Source: Paracoccaceae bacterium (GTDB taxonomy: Bacteria > Pseudomonadota > Alphaproteobacteria > Rhodobacterales > Rhodobacteraceae). Taken from it: a stretch of DNA of 13,048 nucleotides. Below, piece after piece: positions 1-6,887 of the stretch. The position numbers were made by a program, and so were the translations under genes. Numbering within the stretch: position 1 is the stretch's first letter; each line of letters opens with the position of its first letter. The DNA is taken from the NCBI GenBank assembly GCA_011523445.1, contig WTGT01000167.1:1-13048 (forward strand). Direction: 5' to 3'. Under the pieces are notes generated by a model. The model made no database searches and had not been told where the DNA came from. It was given only the letters and a program-made list of their open reading frames with translations.

Positions 1-1
1 G

Positions 2-931
2 GTTCCACCACCCGATATTATTGGTCGTGAAAAAATCCTTCAGGTTCATGCCCGTAAGATTGCCTTGGGTGCAGATGTGGATTTGAAGGTCATCGCACGA
101 GGTACCCCCGGCTTTTCTGGTGCCGATCTTGCAAATCTAGTCAATGAAGCGGCCTTAATAGCTGCCAGAATTCGCCGAAATTTTGTGTCCATGGTGGATT
201 TCGAGAATGCCAAGGACAAGGTCATGATGGGGTCAGAACGACGATCCATGGTCATGACGGACGAAGAAAAACGTCTGACTGCCTATCATGAGGCAGGACA
301 CGCTGTTGTCGGTTTGAATCTACCCCAACATGATCCAATCCATAAAGCCACGATAATTCCCAGAGGTAGGGCCTTGGGTTTGGTCCTGAGCCTTCCCGAA
401 AGGGATCAATTGACCGTAACCCTTACCAAGTTCAAATCCAAAATTGCCATGTCCATGGGTGGAAGGGTGGCTGAGGAAATTATTTTTGGTGAAGACAACA
501 TCACTTCCGGTGCGGCCTCCGATATTCAACAGGCAACCCAGTTGGCCAGAGCAATGGTGACTCAATACGGCATGTCTGACAAACTTGGTAAAATTGATTA
601 CTCCACGGAACAGGATACCTATCTGGGCAAAATGAATTCCGGCCGATCAATCAGCCCCGAGACCCAGGAAATCATTGATGCAGAAGTAAGAAGGCTGGTT
701 GATGAAGGTTATCAGAAGGCCAAGAGCATCCTAAAGGAAAAAAGACAGGACTTGGAAAGATTGGCTCAAGGTCTACTGGAATTTGAAACCTTGACCGGTG
801 ATGAGATAGCCAGAGTTATAGAAGGCAAGAAGCCCACTCCCGAAGTCAGGAAGCCCAGAGAGACAAAAATACTGCCTATCCACCAGAAGGGTACCAATAT
901 TGCAGGGGTACCCAAGGTTAAAAAATCCTAA
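2..931 (+). CDS. ftsH: ATP-dependent zinc metalloprotease FtsH, C-terminal part (5' end outside window)
   Basis: FtsH is the membrane-anchored hexameric AAA+ protease that degrades misassembled membrane proteins and some short-lived cytosolic regulators. The reading frame is open from base 2, so about 309 C-terminal residues are present; the membrane segments, Walker A and Walker B lie upstream of the window. Visible are the end of the AAA domain (ARGTPGFSGADLANLVNEAA, bases 98-157) and the protease domain with the zinc motif HEAGH at bases 287-301. The third zinc ligand is probably the Asp of TSGAASDI (codon 521-523), by analogy with Asp495 of E. coli. A lysine/proline-rich tail follows, ending in KVKKS. 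The tail is not conserved in the family, and nothing suggests the gene is broken. The next gene starts about 64 bp downstream on the same strand. The family call is certain; only the start is missing. Confidence 0.97.
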   Translation, partial: VPPPDIIGREKILQVHARKIALGADVDLKVIARGTPGFSGADLANLVNEAALIAARIRRNFVSMVDFENAKDKVMMGSERRSMVMTDEEKRLTAYHEAGHAVVGLNLPQHDPIHKATIIPRGRALGLVLSLPERDQLTVTLTKFKSKIAMSMGGRVAEEIIFGEDNITSGAASDIQQATQLARAMVTQYGMSDKLGKIDYSTEQDTYLGKMNSGRSISPETQEIIDAEVRRLVDEGYQKAKSILKEKRQDLERLAQGLLEFETLTGDEIARVIEGKKPTPEVRKPRETKILPIHQKGTNIAGVPKVKKS

Positions 932-947
932 TTTGACATATATTGAA

Positions 948-964
948 CAGGTGTTATTTACCTG
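948..964 (+). terminator. Weak hairpin after ftsH, possible terminator
   Basis: A 5-bp perfect stem (CAGGT / ACCTG) encloses a 7-nt loop. It is followed, after eight bases, by a six-T run (973-978). The stem is short and the T run is displaced, so it is at best a weak or attenuating terminator. A perfect -35 hexamer TTGACA at 933-938 with a poor -10 (TATTTA, 955-960, spacer 16) overlaps it and could start a transcript for the MOSC-folD pair. Confidence 0.25.
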
Positions 965-995
965 ATTTCAATTTTTTCGGTTTTCAAATCCATGA

Positions 996-1592
996 GTGAT
1001 AAAGGTTATGGGAATATTTACAAATCCTGGCCATCAAGGCCGTCTTGTTTGGATCGGAAATGTCACCGACCGACAGGAATCCATCAAGTCCACGCCTGCT
1101 CAAAAAGTAAAGCTGGATTTTGGTGGATTGGTGGGTGATTCACATTATGGCGAGACCAGACCTGCCTGTGTACGGGTTGAGGATTTGTATCCCGAAGACA
1201 CCCCAATCAGAAACGTACGCCAGATCTCAGTTGTTTCCCGTGAAGAGTTGGACTTGATAGCTAGAGACATGGTTCTGGACAAAGTCGATCCCGAATTGGT
1301 TGGAGCAAATATGGTTATCGAGGGTATTCCAGATTTCACACTGCTTCCACCTTCCTCGCGATTGCAATTCCCGTCAGGTGCGACCATCACCATAGACATG
1401 ATTAATTTGCCTTGCAATTATCCGGCAAGGGAAATTGAAAAAATCTTTCCAGGCAAGGGAAAGTACTTCAAGGAGGCAGCCCGTGAGAGGAGAGGTGTTA
1501 CAGCCTGGGTAGAAAGGGAAGGAGACATCTCAGTCGGGGATAGTGTGATTTGCTTTATACCCACCCAAAGACCTTGGCTTGCCAATCAATAA
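996..1592 (+). CDS. MOSC-domain protein (molybdenum cofactor sulfurase C-terminal-like)
   Basis: The 198-residue protein is essentially a single MOSC domain, the fold that binds or transfers sulfur or the molybdenum cofactor in MOCOS, YiiM and YcbX relatives. Seen: GLVGDSHYGETRPACVR (44-60), NVRQISVV (73-80), GANMVIEGI (103-111), LLPPSSRLQFPSGA (116-129) and the conserved cysteine of MINLPC (Cys140), which is the candidate sulfur-carrying residue. The C-terminal GVTAWVEREGDISVGDSV is typical of the domain end. The start is uncertain: the longest frame uses GTG at 996 without a clear Shine-Dalgarno. An ATG at 1008 has AAAGG only two bases upstream, which is too close. The gene lies 24 bp before folD on the same strand, probably in one transcript. 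The in vivo substrate cannot be read from the sequence, so no gene symbol is given. Confidence 0.88.
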   Translation: MIKVMGIFTNPGHQGRLVWIGNVTDRQESIKSTPAQKVKLDFGGLVGDSHYGETRPACVRVEDLYPEDTPIRNVRQISVVSREELDLIARDMVLDKVDPELVGANMVIEGIPDFTLLPPSSRLQFPSGATITIDMINLPCNYPAREIEKIFPGKGKYFKEAARERRGVTAWVEREGDISVGDSVICFIPTQRPWLANQ

Positions 1593-1616
1593 ACATCCTT
1601 TAGCAATAGGAATACC

Positions 1617-2516
1617 ATGACAGCAAAAATCATAGATGGGAAAAGTTTTGCCCAGAAATTACGTTCAAGAATTGCATCTACAGTAGCCGAAATACGTACG
1701 TCCAAAGGAATTGTACCCGGATTGGCAGTTATTTTGGTGGGCCAGGACCCAGCGAGCGAAGTTTATGTCAGGAACAAGGCTAAACAAACCTCTGAAGTCG
1801 GTATGGAATCTTTCAAGTATATTCTTGATGCTGATGTTTCGGAACAAGCTCTTCTCGATTTAATTGATGAAGTAAATCGAAACGATTCAATCCATGGACT
1901 ACTGGTACAACTTCCCTTGCCAGACCACATCGACTCGGATTTGGTTATAAACTCGATCTCTCCACAAAAGGATGTGGACGGATTTCACATTTCCAATGTG
2001 GGGCTTCTTTCTACTGGACAAAAAGCCATGGTGCCTTGTACGCCACTTGGGTGTAAACTGATGCTGTTGGATTATCATGGCTCTCTATCAGGAATGAATG
2101 CTGTGGTCGTTGGAAGGTCCAATATTGTAGGGAAGCCGATGGCCAACCTTCTTTTGCAGGAGAACTGTACGGTTACCATAGCCCATAGCAGAACCCGGGA
2201 TTTACCAGCTGTTTGTAGGGAAGCTGACATTTTGGTGGCAGCTGTTGGCAGACCGAATTTTATTCAGGGCAGTTGGATCAAGCCCGGTGCAACCGTTATT
2301 GATGTTGGCATTAACAGAATAAACAATCCCGATCCTGCCATTTCCAAACCCAGGTTGGTCGGCGATGTTGATTTTGACGAAGCCATAAGTGTAGCCGGTG
2401 CTATTACACCGGTTCCTGGTGGAGTAGGTCCCATGACAATTGCTTGCCTTTTGGCCAATACAGTCACCTCATTTTGTCGAACCGAAGGCCTACCCGATCC
2501 AAATTGGGTAGAGTAA
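1617..2516 (+). CDS. folD: Bifunctional methylenetetrahydrofolate dehydrogenase / methenyltetrahydrofolate cyclohydrolase
   Basis: FolD is the soluble enzyme that interconverts 5,10-methylene-THF, 5,10-methenyl-THF and 10-formyl-THF, using NADP(H). It supplies formyl groups for purines and initiator tRNA. At 299 residues it has the usual length of the family. Catalytic positions fall on the same numbers as in E. coli FolD: Tyr50 and Lys54 in YVRNK, Gln98 in LLVQLPLP, and Asp121 in KDVDGFH. The NADP-binding turn is GRSNIVGKP (166-174), and the C-terminal signature PVPGGVGPMT sits at 265-274. The ATG start is supported by AGGA five bases upstream (1608-1611). The gene follows the MOSC gene by 24 bp and probably shares its transcript. 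Nothing in it looks truncated or displaced. Confidence 0.97.
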   Translation: MTAKIIDGKSFAQKLRSRIASTVAEIRTSKGIVPGLAVILVGQDPASEVYVRNKAKQTSEVGMESFKYILDADVSEQALLDLIDEVNRNDSIHGLLVQLPLPDHIDSDLVINSISPQKDVDGFHISNVGLLSTGQKAMVPCTPLGCKLMLLDYHGSLSGMNAVVVGRSNIVGKPMANLLLQENCTVTIAHSRTRDLPAVCREADILVAAVGRPNFIQGSWIKPGATVIDVGINRINNPDPAISKPRLVGDVDFDEAISVAGAITPVPGGVGPMTIACLLANTVTSFCRTEGLPDPNWVE

Positions 2517-2518
2517 TG

Positions 2519-2552
2519 AATCAATCCGATAGGGTCTGAATAAGGATTGATT
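2519..2552 (+). terminator. Inverted repeat just after folD
   Basis: Two perfect 9-base arms (AATCAATCC at 2519-2527 and GGATTGATT at 2544-2552) flank a 16-nt loop, beginning two bases after the folD stop. The stem is AT-rich and followed only by TTCC, so it could slow or end the folD transcript, but it is not a textbook intrinsic terminator. Confidence 0.3.
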
Positions 2553-2657
2553 TCCAACTATTCACCTAATTCAGCTATAATTTGATAAATTTTGTGGTCT
2601 GGAGTTGAAAACAGATTTGCAAAGTCTCATTTTGGTAATGAAAATGAAGCGATGCAA

Positions 2658-2731
2658 GGCGAGTTGGCGGAGTGGTTACGCAGCGGTCTGCAAAACCGTG
2701 GACACCGGTTCGATTCCGGTACTCGCCTCCA
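2658..2731 (+). tRNA. tRNA-Cys (anticodon GCA)
   Basis: The 74-nt cloverleaf is complete. The acceptor arms GGCGAGT (2658-2664) and ACTCGCC (2721-2727) pair perfectly. The anticodon stem is GCGGT/ACCGT with loop CTGCAAA, placing GCA at 2690-2692. The T arm is ACCGG-TTCGATT-CCGGT. The discriminator base is T and the CCA end is encoded (2729-2731). U8 and the D-arm look normal. The gene stands between folD and the convergent 3' end of the hydroxylase gene, 18 bp away. Confidence 0.97.
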
Positions 2732-2749
2732 TTTTCAAAGATTGCATCT

Positions 2750-3754
2750 TCAGGTTGACTTTTCCTTCAAACCTTTCAATCGAGCTTTAACCAGTTGATC
2801 TCCCTTTTCAGATCCATCATGGAAAGTTCCAAACCATTTATCCAAAGGTATCGAACCATCTGCATAGTTCACTTCAAAATATTTGTGATGGAGATAATGG
2901 GCAAAACAATGGGTGTCCAACAATTTCTTGTCTCCAATGATAACCTTGTCAAAACCTGCATGCCCTGGTGTTGGGGACATGACAAGATGAACCAGATGAA
3001 ATAAGGCATGGACAGGATGGGATGGAATGATCCAGTGGATAATTACACCTGAAAAATAAAACAGGTGTTCAACTGGGTGCATCGATAATCCTGACCAAGG
3101 GCCGGGATTTGAATTTGCATGATGTACTTTATGCACGGTACGATATAGTGGAGGCCAATGAATTAGCCTGTGAATGCAATAGAAATGTACTTCCCTGAAG
3201 AGGGGGAGAAACAAAAATATTGCAAAAAACAGGATCGGATTTGTGTCAAGGTTCAAATATGGAATATATCCATTTGACATCATCCACAAGGTAATGACTT
3301 CAAAGACAGTCCAGATTGGCAGTCCACTGGCAAAACACCAGATCAAATTATCAATTGTCTGATTTCTGAACAGGAAGGCAGAATTATCCGTTTCCGGCCA
3401 TTTGGGGTTGTACTTGAATGTTGTTCCCTGGTTCCTTCGCACATACAACCACAGATGAAACACACCATACCACAAAGTCATCAACACGCCGTTTCTTATG
3501 GTTATGTAGGCAATCCAATCGATGGAAAAAGACTTCATGGTTTCCATCGGGGGTGTAAAATAAGTCCAAACGAGGACTGCTACTAATGCATAAATGAAAT
3601 TCCAGGGAAAGATGTAACCATCCCAACGAAATAGCCATTTGAAGAGTTGCATGGGTTCTGAAGGCCAACGGAATAGAGGACCATAATCGACCCTCTTGAA
3701 CGGTCTCCAATGACCCTTTTTGTCTCTGTTACCAAACTGATTTTCATTAACCAT
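2750..3754 (-). CDS. Sterol desaturase / fatty acid hydroxylase family membrane protein
   Basis: The 334-residue integral membrane protein belongs to the non-heme di-iron hydroxylase/desaturase family, which oxidises lipid or sterol-like substrates with O2. The histidine ligand boxes are visible: HFYCIHRLIH (190-199), HKVHH (208-212), MHPVEH (225-230) and HYLHH (286-290). Hydrophobic stretches near residues 48-66, 84-105, 135-158, 173-187 and 231-250 fit four or five membrane passes, with the iron centre facing the cytoplasm. The ATG at 3754 follows a proline- and adenine-rich leader with no convincing Shine-Dalgarno, so the exact start is tentative. The C-terminus (HDGSEKGDQLVKARLKGLK) is soluble. 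It stands alone, and no carotenoid, hopanoid or sphingolipid gene is next to it, so the substrate is unknown. The family is secure, the reaction is not. Confidence 0.88.
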   Translation of the reverse strand: MVNENQFGNRDKKGHWRPFKRVDYGPLFRWPSEPMQLFKWLFRWDGYIFPWNFIYALVAVLVWTYFTPPMETMKSFSIDWIAYITIRNGVLMTLWYGVFHLWLYVRRNQGTTFKYNPKWPETDNSAFLFRNQTIDNLIWCFASGLPIWTVFEVITLWMMSNGYIPYLNLDTNPILFFAIFLFLPLFREVHFYCIHRLIHWPPLYRTVHKVHHANSNPGPWSGLSMHPVEHLFYFSGVIIHWIIPSHPVHALFHLVHLVMSPTPGHAGFDKVIIGDKKLLDTHCFAHYLHHKYFEVNYADGSIPLDKWFGTFHDGSEKGDQLVKARLKGLKEKST

Positions 3755-3932
3755 GATTGTTTGGGTCCAAATAAATTATCATGCATGAACAGTTATTCTG
3801 GAACCTGACAATATTATCAGATATTTTTAAGCCTTGATACCTAAGCCAATACCCAATTTACCTGTTTATCAAGACACTTGCAATCTAATGCCAAAGTCAA
3901 AGTGTGGTTATTTAGATTATTTGATCCTGTTC

Positions 3933-4412
3933 AGTTTGTAAAAATTATCATTTTCGGTAAATTCAGGGAAATCAGAAGCAAAAAATACCCTGCTATTTCG
4001 GAATACAATTCCTAAAATACAAGGTATGTTAGACAGATGGGTTATAAATAAAAGCATCAACCACTACCCTGCACTAGCTTTGCTCGGTGTTCGTCAAGTA
4101 GGAAAGACGACTCTGGAGAGGGTTTTAGCCGAAGACATCAAATCTGTTTATCTTGATCTGGAATTTCCAAAAGTTTGTAAAAATTATCATTTTCGGTAAA
4201 TTCAGGGAAATCAGAAGCAAAAAATACCCTGCTATTTCGGAATACAATTCCTAAAATACAAGGTATGTTAGACAGATGGGTTATAAATAAAAGCATCAAC
4301 CACTACCCTGCACTAGCTTTGCTCGGTGTTCGTCAAGTAGGAAAGACGACTCTGGAGAGGGTTTTAGCCGAAGACATCAAATCTGTTTATCTTGATCTGG
4401 AATTTCCAAAAG
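3933..4412. repeat. Perfect 239-bp tandem direct duplication
   Basis: The segment 3933-4173 recurs at 4172-4412. Reading both copies side by side I find no mismatch over 241 bases; the two copies overlap by the dinucleotide AG at the junction, giving a period of 239. Each copy holds 93 bp of upstream DNA plus the first codons of an AAA_14-type ATPase gene. The flanks diverge at once on both sides (C at 3932 versus A at 4171; T at 4174 versus A at 4413). Such a unit with 2-bp microhomology fits replication slippage or unequal exchange. Because it is perfect, it is either recent or a misassembly. Confidence 0.95.
4026..4199 (+). pseudogene. 5' fragment of AAA_14-type ATPase gene (first copy of duplication)
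   Basis: This 57-codon frame starts MLDRWVINKS and carries the Walker A motif GVRQVGKTT. Its sequence is identical to the second copy up to LEFPK. There the tandem junction fuses it to the upstream repeat, adding VCKNYHFR and a stop. The product would hold a P-loop but no Walker B, so it cannot be a working ATPase. It exists only because the duplication copied the gene's beginning and its upstream DNA. Confidence 0.8.
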
Positions 4413-4567
4413 ACTTGGTAAGACTGAAAGATCCAACGACTTTTCTGGAATCTCACAGAGATAAATTAATTATACTGGATGAGATACAGCATATGCCAGA
4501 TATATTTTTGGTCCTACGTGGTTTGATTGACCAAAACAAATGGGAAGGTCGCAATGCTCGGACATAG
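4265..4567 (+). pseudogene. Truncated AAA_14 / DUF4143-type ATP-binding protein (second copy)
   Basis: Full members of this family are roughly 380-400 residues: an N-terminal AAA_14 ATPase followed by a DUF4143 domain. Their cellular role is mostly unknown, and they are patchily distributed. Here only 100 residues remain. Walker A is GVRQVGKTT (21-29), Walker B is LIILDEIQ (68-75), and FLVLRGLIDQ (81-90) follows. Family members normally continue at this point with a GR(F)xLLGSAS-type stretch; here the frame reads WEGRNART and stops. The downstream 190 bp show no recognisable DUF4143 sequence in the frames I read. The gene is therefore a truncated remnant, probably non-functional. AAGG stands only one base before the ATG, which does not favour efficient translation. 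Confidence 0.75.
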
Positions 4568-4758
4568 AATTTTCTGGCCTTGGTTGGAGGTTTTAAGGTG
4601 TTAAAGTCTTACTCAATGCAAATCCGTCAAAAATAGTTCTAAACCCTTCAAGATTATCTTTTACATAACAAATTATATACAATGGCTTGGTTCAGTATAT
4701 CATCTATCAATTCTAAAAGCCTCAATTAGAGATTATCACTTTACAAACAGGAGTTTAA
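4568..4758. other. Intergenic DNA between ATPase remnant and aacS
   Basis: AT-rich, no RNA gene and no significant frame. It may hold residual DNA of the decayed ATPase gene, but nothing is recognisable. Its last bases hold the aacS ribosome binding site AGGAG (4749-4753). A TATATAC run near 4674-4680 could serve as a -10 element for aacS, but no matching -35 was seen. Confidence 0.4.
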
Positions 4759-6708
4759 ATGAGTGTAAGACTTTGGTCCCCTTCACATGAAAGGCAGATG
4801 AATTCCAATCTGGCTGATTTTATGAAATCTATCGGAGTTGGGTACAGTGAGCAAAATTTGGATTACGATGAACTCTGGCGATACTCAGTTCAAAATTGCG
4901 AACGATTTTGGGATGAAACATGGAAGTACTGTAAAATTGTTGGAGACAAGGGTAAAAAGGTTCTTGAACCTGATACTGATTTGAAAAGCACTCGCTTTTT
5001 TCCTGACAGTAAACTCAATTATGCCGAAAATCTGATCTCAAGATCGGGACCGTCTCCAGCAATAATTTTTCATGGAGAAAACGGATTGGTCAGGGAGGTT
5101 TCCTGGGATGGATTGCGAGAAAAGGTTGCTAAGGTAAGAAATTTCTTGATTGAAGAAGGTATTGAAGAGGGGGATGTAGTTGGAGGAATAGTTACCAATT
5201 CCCCTGAGGCAGTAATCACCATGCTGGCAGTAACCTCACTTGGAGCAATTTGGTCTAGTTGTTCACCTGATTTTGGAGTGAATGGGATTCTGGACAGGTT
5301 TGAACAAATTAATCCCAAGATCATTTTCGGGGTAGAGGGTTATTATTATAACGGCAAATGGTTTGGTACAGGCAGTAAATGCAGAAAGGTTGCGAGCGAA
5401 ATCGCATCAACGAAAAAACTGGTGATGATTCCTTATAATGGAGCCACTTTTGTCGATAAAAGTGATTGGGAGGAATATGCTTTCTGGCAAAAAATCATGG
5501 CAGTTCAAGGTTCAGATGAAATTGCCTTCAAAAGGGTAAACTTTAACTCGCCTTTATTCATCATGTTTTCCTCAGGAACAACAGGTAAACCCAAATGTAT
5601 AGTACACTCAGTGGGAGGTACCTTGATCCAACATCGTAAGGAACACTGCTTCCATTGCGATATAAGTGAAAACGACAAAATGTTGTTTTTTACAACCTGT
5701 GGATGGATGATGTGGAATTGGCTGGTGAGCGCCTTGGCAGCCAAGGCCACAATTGTCTTGTATGATGGTTCTCCAGTACATCCAACTGTTGAGAGGATGG
5801 GAGAAATAATACAGGAATCAAAAATTACCCAATTCGGTGCTTCAGCCAAATATTTCGATGGATGCCTGAAGGCCAATTTTGTTCCTTCAGTACAATACGA
5901 TTTCAATTCACTAAGATCTGTTTTTTCCACTGGTTCTCCGCTTTCGGGTGAAGCGTTCGACTATATTTACTCGCATTGGAAGAAAGATGTTTGCTTGTCT
6001 TCCATTGCAGGTGGTACAGATATCCTCGGCTGTTTTGTAGGTGGAAGTCCTATTAGCCCCGTATACAGGGGGCAGTGCCAAAAAAGGCTCCTGGGAATGG
6101 ATGTAAGGGTATTTGATGAAAATGGGACTTCACTAAGCAACTTACCCGGGGAACTTGTTTGTATTTCACCCCATCCCTCCATTCCACTTTATTTCATGAA
6201 TGACAAGGACGGTAAAAAGTTTGAAAATGCTTATTTCAGCAAGTTTGAGGGAGTATGGCATCACGGAGATTGGGTACAATTGACCGATGAAGGAGGGATG
6301 ATATTTCATGGCCGATCTGATGCTACCCTGAACCCTGGAGGTGTAAGAATAGGAACTTCAGAAATCTACCGCCCGGTTGAGCAATTGGGAGAGATTGCGG
6401 AGGCTCTTGTTATTGGTAGGGACATAGGTGGGGATGTTGAATTGGTTTTGTTTGTTAGGTTGCAAGCAGGAATATCGCTTGATGACCAACTCATAACTAC
6501 TATCAAAAACCAAATAAGAAATAATGCTTCTCCCAGACATGTTCCCAGAAAAGTGATTCAGGTTTCAGACCTACCCCGAACAAGATCGGGGAAATTGGTG
6601 GAAATTGCGGTGAGGGATGTAATTCATGGCAAGGAGGTGAAAAACATGGAGGCCATTGCCAATCCCGAAGCATTGATGCAATTCAGGGACATGAAAGAAC
6701 TTGCCTGA
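4759..6708 (+). CDS. aacS: Acetoacetyl-CoA synthetase (acetoacetate--CoA ligase)
   Basis: This cytosolic adenylate-forming enzyme converts acetoacetate, ATP and CoA to acetoacetyl-CoA, for ketone-body use or polyhydroxybutyrate turnover. At 649 residues it has the full length of the family. The N-terminal MSVRLWSPSHER and WRYSVQNCERFWDETW are characteristic of acetoacetyl- rather than acetyl-CoA synthetases, as is GTGSKCRKV after YYYNGKWF. Adenylation motifs are FSSGTTGKPK (270-279), TTCGWMMWNW (312-321), AGGTDI (417-422), HGDW (502-505) and GRSDATLNPGGVRIGT (518-533). The catalytic lysine of the C-terminal lid is Lys612 in RTRSGK. The ATG is supported by AGGAG five bases upstream. The gene stands alone, with its end 27 bp from the convergent tRNA-Tyr gene. 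No thiolase or CoA-transferase gene is adjacent. Confidence 0.96.
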   Translation: MSVRLWSPSHERQMNSNLADFMKSIGVGYSEQNLDYDELWRYSVQNCERFWDETWKYCKIVGDKGKKVLEPDTDLKSTRFFPDSKLNYAENLISRSGPSPAIIFHGENGLVREVSWDGLREKVAKVRNFLIEEGIEEGDVVGGIVTNSPEAVITMLAVTSLGAIWSSCSPDFGVNGILDRFEQINPKIIFGVEGYYYNGKWFGTGSKCRKVASEIASTKKLVMIPYNGATFVDKSDWEEYAFWQKIMAVQGSDEIAFKRVNFNSPLFIMFSSGTTGKPKCIVHSVGGTLIQHRKEHCFHCDISENDKMLFFTTCGWMMWNWLVSALAAKATIVLYDGSPVHPTVERMGEIIQESKITQFGASAKYFDGCLKANFVPSVQYDFNSLRSVFSTGSPLSGEAFDYIYSHWKKDVCLSSIAGGTDILGCFVGGSPISPVYRGQCQKRLLGMDVRVFDENGTSLSNLPGELVCISPHPSIPLYFMNDKDGKKFENAYFSKFEGVWHHGDWVQLTDEGGMIFHGRSDATLNPGGVRIGTSEIYRPVEQLGEIAEALVIGRDIGGDVELVLFVRLQAGISLDDQLITTIKNQIRNNASPRHVPRKVIQVSDLPRTRSGKLVEIAVRDVIHGKEVKNMEAIANPEALMQFRDMKELA

Positions 6709-6735
6709 TAAATTAATGTGGATTGTTGCCCGGGG

Positions 6736-6819
6736 TGGTGGGCGACCCTGGAATCGAACCAGGCATGGGTCTCCCCGGCGGAGTTACAGTCCGCTGCCGC
6801 ACCTTGCAGCACGTCGCCC
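6736..6819 (-). tRNA. tRNA-Tyr (anticodon GTA)
   Basis: The 84-nt class II tRNA reads from 6819 down to 6736. The acceptor GGGCGAC pairs perfectly with GTCGCCC. The anticodon stem is GCGGA/TCCGC with loop CTGTAAC, anticodon GTA at 6787-6785. The extra arm is long (about 14 nt, GGG/CCC stem) as expected for bacterial tyrosine tRNA. The T arm is CCTGG-TTCGATT-CCAGG, the discriminator is A and CCA is encoded. The core is odd: position 8 reads G instead of U, and position 14 reads C instead of A. The D stem can be drawn as GCTG/CGGC with a 7-nt loop that keeps the GG pair. Divergent placement next to rlmB is, as I recall, common in alphaproteobacteria. Confidence 0.93.
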
Positions 6820-6887
6820 AAAATTGGTGGTTACCTTATTGATAATTTAAGGTTAGTATTTCAAGGCATCAAGCATAAATTTCTCTC

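Noticed and set aside
2592..2798. Reading frames of 61 and 68 codons across the tRNA-Cys gene
   Set aside because: They simply read through the tRNA and show no protein-like features.
3933..4412. Insertion sequence or CRISPR-like array as cause of the repeat
   Set aside because: There are only two adjacent copies with no spacer, no terminal inverted repeats, and no transposase or cas gene.
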